Shown here piece by piece: positions 38,401-44,655 of a stretch of DNA of 64,000 nucleotides (position 1 is the stretch's first letter; each line of letters opens with the position of its first letter). Origin of the DNA: Gammaproteobacteria bacterium (lineage in GTDB: Bacteria; Pseudomonadota; Gammaproteobacteria; Pseudomonadales; Pseudohongiellaceae); contig JAURCS010000004.1 of assembly GCA_030828385.1 (NCBI GenBank), positions 1-64,000 on the forward strand, given 5' to 3'. The position numbers and the translations under genes are program-made. The notes beneath the pieces are model-generated. The model had not been told where the DNA came from. It searched no databases and worked only from the letters and a program-made list of their open reading frames with translations.

Positions 38401-38689
38401 CTACTCACTCCCCATTGCCTGCACCGGTTTCATAAATAACCCCATCTGCCTGCCAGACATTCAGGCCATTCTTGGCGGCGCTATTCGCTCTGCAGTCCAG
38501 CGTGGACTCACCGACCTGATACAGCGCGCCGTTGGCAATGAAGCGCAGCCTCAGGGTAATACGGGCAATACTCAGCAAAATTCCGAGCAAACCTCTCCAC
38601 AGGATCAGCAACAGGAAGATCCGCCGGCAGAAAGCGATCCGCGTGAAGTGTTGATCAATCGAGCGCTGGAAAGTATTTTCAATCGTTAA
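35405..38689 (+). CDS. AsmA family protein
   Basis: A 1094-residue protein with one N-terminal transmembrane helix (LMASLVTLVFTLVIVVLVIML, about residues 8-28) and a huge periplasmic part. The N-terminus matches AsmA: LNGSIDLSFYPWLGITLNDFVIANPPGF and MLDQEYEIDTIHLTGARIFLETN. Repeated units with (I/L)NASGPDLP(T/L)L and GNL-type beta strands run about residues 330-500. The C-terminus has the AsmA-type QDGVLEGVDVGSVLNQVEAMI and a Gln-rich tail. AsmA-like proteins form grooves for lipid transport between membranes. It stands alone. Confidence 0.87.
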   Translation: MKRLFKLMASLVTLVFTLVIVVLVIMLNTDPNNHKDRIAREFEKSTGLALSLNGSIDLSFYPWLGITLNDFVIANPPGFSNTPLMQAQQAELRVKLLPMLDQEYEIDTIHLTGARIFLETNAVGESNWDSGALSATESEESSVSDATLNKLVVGGVDINNASVIFDDQFNDVIYTLENINISTGELVYGAPIELSLALDASASQPDLAALIRLTGTMVYDLGSQRYDLNPLSLNSTLLGANVPNGSADIILTTAMSMDFEQDTLLLRDLSFNALDTRINANINANGILSDSPLFQVNLAAAGNDLAAIFRILENEDLVAQITRLNSRSFYVNGLFESSPGVGTLSVKGLDANLLDASITGDISASNLQSGQPVITGTINASGPDLPTLLEVAGQLQGGRNSALAGYGRELQNSPNQDFLLRTRFDANMETGNLNVPELELNALGTVISGNLTGSEVNTETPVLRGRLNASGPDLPLLMQIVGQISGGRESSLNQFGRNLRNIPGKNFTLNAPFDINMARGNIDLSGLQANFLGFRLSGELQATNFENANGTMIGELNLSGRNLGPVLSALDQADLAEVVESLNLNMAINGRPANLTLSPFNLDLILSGPRIPNSPVTLALRANSILDIENETLATESFTLAGLGLNLQGSLQANNVMSDINYNGQLSLPAFNLRRFMQQINQPLPVAMDNTVFQSFALATSFSGSSDDLQLRQLDFTLDESRISGDFSLAGLSSATTPAMDFDLAINRINLDRYLAPTTDTPAGAEIGNTELPVDTLHELNIKGEINVGQLTYSNLNLNVLALNINASNGQLALAPVTANLYQGAYSGDIRLNVNDALPTASVETTLTGINLAPLLRDFMDASYISGNGNIQLSLNGRGADTATIKRNLNGSGAMALQDGVLEGVDVGSVLNQVEAMIREQRPRTVVRGERTPFETFSASIVINDGIVTTNDLLIESSGFDVTGRGTLVNLANDTIAFNMIANVDETPASDEQTYDIGGYSLPIACTGFINNPICLPDIQAILGGAIRSAVQRGLTDLIQRAVGNEAQPQGNTGNTQQNSEQTSPQDQQQEDPPAESDPREVLINRALESIFNR

Positions 38690-38740
38690 TGCTTGTCAGG
38701 GGTATGCATACCTCGCTCATGAATTTAAAAAACGGTTTAT

Positions 38741-39244
38741 TCAAAGGTAACGCCCTCTGGCAATAATACCCAGCCTGCAGGACCCATGCTCAAGGTTCGC
38801 CCAGTTCATGTCTGTTTCCAGTACTGCCACTGCAGCCGTTGGCATGACTTTACCGTCTTCCGGAATATCCAGTTCTTCACAGAGATAAAACAGCAGATCT
38901 TCAAGACCCGGATTGTGTCCCACTATCATCAAACTGGCACATTCATCAGGGGTACTCGCAATCACATCCAGTAACTCACTGACATCTGCCATGTAAACCG
39001 ACTCATTCCAGAATATATTTTCCACACTGTAGTCCATATTACTGGCAACGGTTTCCGCTGTATCTCTGGCCCGCTGGGCCGGGGAACTTATCAGTAACTC
39101 TGGAACCAGACCCTGTTTAAGTAACCACAAACCCACTCTGCCAGACTCCTCAAAGCCACGCTTTTTTATGGGACGTTGGTAATCCGGCAAGGCTTTACCC
39201 CAATCAGACTTACCATGACGCATTAGAATCAGTTCTTTTCTCAT
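38741..39244 (-). CDS. SixA-like histidine phosphatase
   Basis: A 167-residue soluble protein of the histidine phosphatase superfamily. The nucleophile is His in LILMRHGKSDWG (residues 6-17); further family features are SSPAQRARDTAE (arginine) and MIVGHNPGLEDL (second His). The compact size and RHGKS pattern fit SixA, which in E. coli removes phosphate from the His-phosphotransfer domain of ArcB or phosphotransferase-system proteins. Target in this organism unknown. It is convergent with the asmA-like gene. Confidence 0.85.
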   Translation of the reverse strand: MRKELILMRHGKSDWGKALPDYQRPIKKRGFEESGRVGLWLLKQGLVPELLISSPAQRARDTAETVASNMDYSVENIFWNESVYMADVSELLDVIASTPDECASLMIVGHNPGLEDLLFYLCEELDIPEDGKVMPTAAVAVLETDMNWANLEHGSCRLGIIARGRYL

Positions 39245-39517
39245 ACTATCCTTAAGATTTCTTTCATTATTAATCTACCCGCCAACGTTGCGACATTAAC
39301 CCAGGCCCGGACCAGCCTGTTTTCCGCTTTACTGCCTGCCATAATCTTGGATTGGATTTCGCCCTTTAGGGCTTATATACTGGCCAGTCCCTGGATTACT
39401 TTCCCATTTAAAAGGGCAGTCGCTAAAACAAAAGATTAACTATTATTCCAGGTCTGAACAATTAAAATTTAGTTTGCAAAATACAATCGCAATCGATTCT
39501 TTGAAGAGGTCAACCGT

Positions 39518-40615
39518 ATGAAACAACTGTCCATTTTCATTCTTGGATTATTCCTGGGGACTTCGGTTCTGGCACAGGTCCCTTATCCTTTTGTATCAAC
39601 ACCAATCGCTGAATTAAATGAACCCTGGGCCATCGAATTTCTGCCTGACGGACGAATTCTGGTTACGGAAAAAGGCGGTACTATCCAGCTGGTCACCCAG
39701 GATGGTCAGAAAACTGAAGTCGCTGGCGCGCCTGAAGTTGATTATTTTTTCCAGGGCGGCCTTGGCGATATCGTCCTGCATCCAGACTTTGAATCCAACA
39801 ATCTGGTTTATATAAGTTACGTGGAAGCCGGCGCCAATGAAACACGCGGCGCAGTGGTAGCACGTGGCACTCTTAACCTTTCTGCTCCGGCGATAGAGAA
39901 TCTTGAAGTCATCTGGCGCGCCTTCCCCAAAGTCGATGGCGGACTGCACTTCAGCCACCGTATTGCCTTCGATGACGAAGGATACATGTTTGTCTCAGCG
40001 GGGGAGCGTAATAAATATGATCCTGCCCAGGACCTGAATGCCACACTGGGAAAGATTGTTCGATTGAATGATGACGGCTCTCCTGCATCCAATAACCCCT
40101 TTGCCAGTCAGGGCGGAGTGGCTGCTGAAGTCTGGTCATATGGTCATCGCAATCCATTGGGTATTGCTTTCGATAGCGACGGTCGACTCTGGAATATTGA
40201 GATGGCACCGCGCGGTGGTGATGAATTGAACCTGGTTATTGCAGGGGAGAATTATGGCTACCCCATCGTCTCTAACGGAAATCACTACACTGGTGAAATC
40301 ATTCCCGACCATGATACCGATACAGAAGGCCGCTTTGAAAAACCCAAGGTCTGGTGGAATCCGGTAATCTCACCATCCAGCCTGATGTTCTACACCGGAG
40401 ATGCGTTCCCGGAGTGGCGTGGAAATGCCTTCATCAGCGGGCTCTCTTCCATGTCCATCGTTCGCATTGTAGTGAATGGCGATAATGCTGTCGAAGCACA
40501 GCGTTTTGTAATGGGACGCCGTATTCGTGGTATTGAACAGGGTCCTGCAGGCAATATCTGGATTCTTGAAGATGGGCCGGAAGGCAGACTTGTAAAACTG
40601 ACCCCTCGCGGCTAA
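39518..40615 (+). CDS. PQQ-type aldose sugar dehydrogenase
   Basis: A 365-residue secreted beta-propeller, signal peptide MKQLSIFILGLFLGTSVLAQ, preceded by GAAGAGG. Family motifs include LNEPWAIEFLPDGRILVTEKGG, DIVLHPDF, SAGERNKYDPAQDL, GHRNPLGIAF and NIEMAPRGGDELNLV. The catalytic base is kept as His144 in HFSHRIAF (His-x3-Arg148), unlike the paralogue at 29669. It likely oxidises aldose sugars to lactones in the periplasm with PQQ; no PQQ synthesis genes are in the window. A terminator follows, so it is monocistronic, with the alpha-hydroxy-acid oxidase gene next on the same strand. Confidence 0.88.
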   Translation: MKQLSIFILGLFLGTSVLAQVPYPFVSTPIAELNEPWAIEFLPDGRILVTEKGGTIQLVTQDGQKTEVAGAPEVDYFFQGGLGDIVLHPDFESNNLVYISYVEAGANETRGAVVARGTLNLSAPAIENLEVIWRAFPKVDGGLHFSHRIAFDDEGYMFVSAGERNKYDPAQDLNATLGKIVRLNDDGSPASNNPFASQGGVAAEVWSYGHRNPLGIAFDSDGRLWNIEMAPRGGDELNLVIAGENYGYPIVSNGNHYTGEIIPDHDTDTEGRFEKPKVWWNPVISPSSLMFYTGDAFPEWRGNAFISGLSSMSIVRIVVNGDNAVEAQRFVMGRRIRGIEQGPAGNIWILEDGPEGRLVKLTPRG

Positions 40616-40633
40616 TCAATTAAAAAGCATGAT

Positions 40634-40664
40634 AAAAACCCCGTTCCAATAGCGGGGTTTTTTT
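40634..40664 (+). terminator. rho-independent terminator
   Basis: Ten-base stem AAAAACCCCG / CGGGGTTTTT, loop TTCCAATAG, ending in a run of seven T. It follows the dehydrogenase stop by about 18 bases. Confidence 0.88.
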
Positions 40665-40710
40665 ATGTCGCCAATAAATGATAATAGCTAAACCATGAAG
40701 GGAGAAATTT

Positions 40711-41904
40711 ATGAATAGCACTGAACATTCCCGGCGCAAGTTAATGCAATTTTTAGCCGCCAGTCCTTTATTTTCCGCTATGTCTGCTTTACCAACGATG
40801 GCCGCTCAACGCCTGGACGACAGGGACTATATCGCTGAATCCGCCCGCTGGGCAGTGAATGTTTTTGATATGGAGAATGTCGCCCTGCGCAACTGGAATC
40901 AGGCGCACTGGACCTATATCTCCCAGGGTGTAGATGATGAACTGACGTTGCGCGCCAATCGTGAAGGCTATGAGCGCCTGCATTTACGCGCCCGTCGCCT
41001 GATTGATGTCAGCTCTGTGAATACACAAACCCAACTTCTTGGCCATACCCTGCCCTCTCCTGTCTTGCTGGCTCCGGTAGGTGGTCTGGGGATGGCCCAT
41101 GCCGATGGCGATATAGAAGTAGCACGGGGTGCCAGAACCGGTGGCCACAAGATGATCATGTCCACAGCGGCAACCTTTGGCATTGAAGAGATCACCGAAG
41201 CACGCGGTGAACCAGTCTGGTATCAGCTTTATCCCACCGATGTCTGGGATATCACCCAGGAAATATTGCGCCGGGTCGAAGCCACAGGATCAGATGTGCT
41301 GTTTTTGACCACCGACATTCCTGCTCGCAACCAGGATCGTATGCGACGCTTTGATCGAAGCTCCGATGACTGCAGTGAATGCCATATTCCAGGCACTACC
41401 TTTGCAGACAAAGCCATGTTGCAAGGCTTGAATGCGCCCGCCAATCTAAATCCCAGCAACCCCTCAATGGATTGGGATTACGTCAAACGCCTGCGCGATT
41501 CAACTGATATGAAGCTGGTTATTAAGGGAATCACCCAGCCGGAAGATGCCAGATTGGCGCTGCGCGCCGGAGTAGATGCCATCCATGTTTCCAACCATGG
41601 TGGCAGAGCAGAGGAAAGCGGTTTTGCTACCATTGACTCTCTCCCGGAAATAGTCAATGTAGTGCGCGGTCGTATGCCGGTCATCGTTGATGGTGGCATC
41701 CGCCGCGGCACTGATATTCTCAAGGCTCTTGCGCTTGGTGCAGATGCTGTTTGTGTAGGCAGGCCCTATATCTGGGGACTGGGCGCCTTTGGCCAGGAAG
41801 GCGTAGCAAAAGTAATGCAGATACTGGACAGCGAGCTGGAAGTTGCGATGAAGCAGGCAGGCACACCGACCCTGGCTGATATTACCCGCGCAGCGGTGAG
41901 GTAA
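40711..41904 (+). CDS. exported FMN alpha-hydroxy-acid oxidase/dehydrogenase with CxxCH motif
   Basis: A 397-residue flavoprotein of the glycolate oxidase/lactate dehydrogenase family with an N-terminal Tat-like signal (HSRRKLMQFLAASPLFSA...). FMN-barrel motifs are seen: PSPVLLAPVGGLGM, MIMSTAATFGIEE, VWYQLYP, LVIKGITQPEDA, and the active-site VSNHGGRAEES with His and Arg, then VIVDGGIRRGTD and GRPYIWGLGAFG. Uncommonly the loop after strand 4 contains DCSECHIPG (Cys221, Cys224, His225), a CxxCH as in c-type cytochromes, shared in place with the paralogue at 43089. The known reaction is oxidation of L-2-hydroxy acids to 2-oxo acids; the export signal suggests a periplasmic dehydrogenase passing electrons to a cytochrome. 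Confidence 0.87.
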   Translation: MNSTEHSRRKLMQFLAASPLFSAMSALPTMAAQRLDDRDYIAESARWAVNVFDMENVALRNWNQAHWTYISQGVDDELTLRANREGYERLHLRARRLIDVSSVNTQTQLLGHTLPSPVLLAPVGGLGMAHADGDIEVARGARTGGHKMIMSTAATFGIEEITEARGEPVWYQLYPTDVWDITQEILRRVEATGSDVLFLTTDIPARNQDRMRRFDRSSDDCSECHIPGTTFADKAMLQGLNAPANLNPSNPSMDWDYVKRLRDSTDMKLVIKGITQPEDARLALRAGVDAIHVSNHGGRAEESGFATIDSLPEIVNVVRGRMPVIVDGGIRRGTDILKALALGADAVCVGRPYIWGLGAFGQEGVAKVMQILDSELEVAMKQAGTPTLADITRAAVR

Positions 41905-41960
41905 AGACAGTTACTAGTCACAAGAGACAAGCAACCACTTTCTCAGGCTTCAAGGGGTTT

Positions 41961-41997
41961 TTGTAGGTCGGATAAGGACCGCAGGCGCATCCGACAA
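41961..41997. repeat. REP-like palindromic element
   Basis: The stretch beginning TTGTAGGTCGGATAAGGACC and ending GCATCCGACAA has complementary arms GTCGGAT / ATCCGAC about an internal GC-rich part. It strongly resembles the REP (repetitive extragenic palindromic) sequences of enterobacteria and pseudomonads. Only one copy is seen in this window. Confidence 0.65.
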
Positions 41998-42022
41998 GGC
42001 GACTAATTTAGTCGCCTTTTTT
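41996..42022 (+). terminator. rho-independent terminator after the hydroxy-acid oxidase gene
   Basis: Stem AAGGCGAC / GTCGCCTT extending inward as CTAA/TTAG around a tiny loop, followed by a T run. It abuts the REP-like element and faces the convergent isomerase-like gene. Confidence 0.85.
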
Positions 42023-42045
42023 GTGACTTGTAGCTTGTAGCTTTG

Positions 42046-42957
42046 TTATGAAATAAATGGCGTGATTGTCTCAATCCCTTTCCTTGCGACAACTTCCGGA
42101 TCCGTATTCTGTACCTCTGGATCAAAAAGCTCCAGAGACAGTGCCCGCCCATAACCCTTCTCGGAGAGTTTTTCGATGATACGCTGCAATGGCGCAACGC
42201 CCTCGCCAGGATAAGCGCGGTGTTTTCGCTCAGCCACTTCAAGATAGGGCAAGGCCGGCGTGTCGGCAAAATGGACATGATGGATCTCACCATGATTGAT
42301 CAGATCCAGATCTTCAAATTTACTCATACCCGCCCACAAATGATAAACATCAATCATAAACTTGAGGTTTGGGTGATTCACTTTGCGCACTACATCCAGA
42401 CTGGTACGCACATTACTGATTAATGTAGAAAGACGGGTAAATTCAAGCATCAGGGCAATGTTGTAAGGCTTCGCAATTTCAGCTGCTTCATGCAGGTTTT
42501 CAAATACCTGGTCATAATCTTCCATGGTATGGGGTTGATTGGCTGCAGAAGGCACAACCAGACGATCCGCCCCCAGTGACTGCGCCAGCTCAACTTTCCA
42601 TTTCAGGTCTTCCACGGCACTGGCACGACGAGGGCCACTTTCTTCCAGAAACAACTGGTTTGTGGAGGAAACTACGCGCAAGCCCAGGTCATCCATCAGG
42701 CGACGGGCAGAACCTGATCCATTACTCTCTTCAAATGCCTTTGCCGATGGCAGGTCAGGTTCAGTTGCGGTGATCCCGGCATTGGACCAGCCTTCCATGA
42801 CACGGCGAAAATCAAAGCCACTTGAAGTAATTCCATGCATACAGACAAACATCCCCGAGGTGGATGCTGCCCGGGAAGCTGATGAGCCGCTGACAGCGGC
42901 CGCTGCGGTAACGCTTGCAGACAAGGCCATAAAATCTCTTCTGTTAATTCCGGTCAT
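42046..42957 (-). CDS. Tat-exported xylose-isomerase-like TIM-barrel protein (sugar phosphate isomerase/epimerase type)
   Basis: A 303-residue protein with Tat signal NRRDFMALSASVTAAAAVSG. The body follows the AP-endonuclease-2/xylose-isomerase-like fold: LAQSLGADRLVVPSA, NIALMLEFTRLS (Glu), LKFMIDVYHLW (Asp, His), HHVHFADTPALPYLEV (His) and a final LSLELFD (Glu), consistent with a metal centre. Proteins of this group isomerise or epimerise sugars, inositols or hydroxypyruvate. Export through Tat fits folding with metal in the cytoplasm. It lies 131 bases downstream of the second hydroxy-acid oxidase on the same strand, separated by a 25-bp palindrome. Confidence 0.83.
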   Translation of the reverse strand: MTGINRRDFMALSASVTAAAAVSGSSASRAASTSGMFVCMHGITSSGFDFRRVMEGWSNAGITATEPDLPSAKAFEESNGSGSARRLMDDLGLRVVSSTNQLFLEESGPRRASAVEDLKWKVELAQSLGADRLVVPSAANQPHTMEDYDQVFENLHEAAEIAKPYNIALMLEFTRLSTLISNVRTSLDVVRKVNHPNLKFMIDVYHLWAGMSKFEDLDLINHGEIHHVHFADTPALPYLEVAERKHRAYPGEGVAPLQRIIEKLSEKGYGRALSLELFDPEVQNTDPEVVARKGIETITPFIS

Positions 42958-42972
42958 TTTTTAATTCCGGAA

Positions 42973-43024
42973 AATCACCAAGGCCAGGATAAATGGAGTT
43001 CCATTTATCCTGGCCTTGGTGATT
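42973..43024. repeat. perfect 25-bp inverted repeat with a 2-nt spacer
   Basis: Positions 42973-42997 are the exact reverse complement of 43000-43024, with GT between. The arm starts AATCACCAAGGCCAGG and ends ATGGA. It would form a very stable cruciform or hairpin in the intergenic space between the oxidase and isomerase-like genes. Read on the minus strand the stem runs into TTTT, so it may act as terminator or attenuator. Confidence 0.93.
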
Positions 43025-43088
43025 CCCCCTCAGGTTCTATTACCAACAGCCAGATCACTGACTGTTTTCGCCGAATTTTATCAAGCCT

Positions 43089-44330
43089 TTACAGTATATC
43101 GCGCCCAAGTGTTCCCCGTGGTACCCGATGGCCCACATCCTGAACATAGTCAGGGCCAATAGCCGCAATGGAAGGGGTACCACTGCCACGCATGGTAATG
43201 GCCAACTCACGATTCAGTAAATCCAGCACGCGCTCAACGCCTGCTTGCCCAAAGGCACCCAGTCCCCAGCAGTAGGGCCGGCCAATACCAACAGCAGACG
43301 CACCCAGTGCCAGCGCTTTGAAAACATCAGTACCGCGACGAATGCCACCATCAATAATAACCGGTATGCGACCATTGACCGCCGCGATAACCTCAGGAAG
43401 GCATTCAATAGTGCCTCTGCCGGTATCTGTGGCACGCGCTCCGTGATTGGAAAGGATGATGCCATCAGCACCATACTGCACGGCAAGCGCCGCATCAGCG
43501 CCAACTTCGATTCCCTTGATAAGCACTTTCATGCTGGTGACATCCTTGATGCGCCCGATAACATCCCAGGTCAGGGAGGCATCAACGAGTCCAACCCCCT
43601 GCATGTCAAGACCATCAAACATGGGTTTGGCCTGACCGTAATGACATTCCTCACAAAAACGGTCATCTTCCCGGGCGAGGACGGCGGAAGTCTCGGTATT
43701 ACGCCCACCTGGCAAATCCACTGTCAGGCAAACTGCTGTACAACCGGCTGCTTCTGCTCTGCGCAACATTGCTACGGTGTATTCCCAACGATTGGTGGAA
43801 TACAACTGAAACCAGACGGAACCTTCACCACGCGCCTGCACAACGTCTTCAATAGGCGAGGAGGCCTGGGTAGAAAGGATCATGTGATGCCCTTTCGCGG
43901 CAGCAGCACGGGCTGCCCCCACATCGGCATCTCGGTGAAATCCGCCAGTACTGCCAATCGGGCTCAAAAATATTGGCGAGCGGGCTTCTGCTCCGAGGAC
44001 ATTGACTGACATATCGGTGGAACCACTGACGTCCACCAGCCTGCGCGGATGGATCTGGAAGCGCGTGTAGCCTTCCCGGTTTGCGCGCAAGGTAGTGTCG
44101 CTATCAACACCGGAAATCAGATAACCAAAATGGGCAGGCGGCACTTTTTCCCGCGCAATCGCCTCCATCTCAAAAACATTGATAACCTGTTCGGGATTGG
44201 TGAGTTTCTCACCAAGAGTCTCTTCCACCTCCTGACTGAAAGCTGAATAACTGGTCAGCAACGGGCTGCCTGCCAGAAATTTGAGAAATTCGCGTCGGTA
44301 ACCCTGATTGTTTTTTTGATTAAAAGGCAT
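43089..44330 (-). CDS. exported FMN alpha-hydroxy-acid oxidase/dehydrogenase with CxxCH motif, second paralogue
   Basis: A 413-residue flavoprotein paralogous to the gene at 40711, with a classic Tat signal YRREFLKFLAGSPLL. Family motifs: RSPIFLSPIGSTGG, MILSTQASSPIED, VWFQLYSTNRW, CLTVDLPGGRNTE, MKVLIKGIEVGADA, ILSNHGARATDTG (His and Arg), PVIIDGGIRRGTDVFKALALGASAVGIGRPYCW. The loop after strand 4 contains RFCEECHYGQ (Cys226, Cys229, His230), a CxxCH at the same place as in its paralogue, although the surrounding sequence differs strongly. AAGGAG precedes ATG 44330. Expected reaction is oxidation of an L-2-hydroxy acid; which acid is unknown. Confidence 0.87.
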   Translation of the reverse strand: MPFNQKNNQGYRREFLKFLAGSPLLTSYSAFSQEVEETLGEKLTNPEQVINVFEMEAIAREKVPPAHFGYLISGVDSDTTLRANREGYTRFQIHPRRLVDVSGSTDMSVNVLGAEARSPIFLSPIGSTGGFHRDADVGAARAAAAKGHHMILSTQASSPIEDVVQARGEGSVWFQLYSTNRWEYTVAMLRRAEAAGCTAVCLTVDLPGGRNTETSAVLAREDDRFCEECHYGQAKPMFDGLDMQGVGLVDASLTWDVIGRIKDVTSMKVLIKGIEVGADAALAVQYGADGIILSNHGARATDTGRGTIECLPEVIAAVNGRIPVIIDGGIRRGTDVFKALALGASAVGIGRPYCWGLGAFGQAGVERVLDLLNRELAITMRGSGTPSIAAIGPDYVQDVGHRVPRGTLGRDIL

Positions 44331-44655
44331 GCTTGACTCCTTGGCCCTGAAAACGTGTGACTTGTGATGTGTGAAGAGAGTAACGAAATAATTGGCTTTT
44401 TAAAACAATATTTCCATTCTGCCCACCACGTACCAATGACAGCCCAATAAAGCACTATATTCAATATTCCCAAGGGAGCTGAAATTCAGTGTCATATGAA
44501 ATTATCCGGAGTATTTCGGGTCACTGTTTTTTGACATTAATTGCACGATGATTGTCTCCCCTTGGCACCAACATCGGGTATTATGCCGGACTAATCAATA
44601 TTTACTTCTGACAACCTAAAGCAATACAACTATTAATACCCCTCCAGGAGGCCCT
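44331..44655. other. intergenic region between divergent genes
   Basis: About 325 bases between the second hydroxy-acid oxidase and the cytochrome-PQQ gene, transcribed in opposite directions. It must hold both promoters; I cannot assign boxes. The only striking site is AGGAGG at 44646-44651, an ideal ribosome binding site for the GTG start at 44656. Confidence 0.45.

Noticed and set aside
42017..42045. Short repeated motif ACTTGTAGCTTGTAGCT
   Set aside because: Only a few bases and two units; may be chance and shows no array or partner elsewhere.
43245..44009. 254-codon frame antisense to the second hydroxy-acid oxidase
   Set aside because: Long, but mirrors a strongly conserved enzyme in another frame and has no motif or ribosome site.
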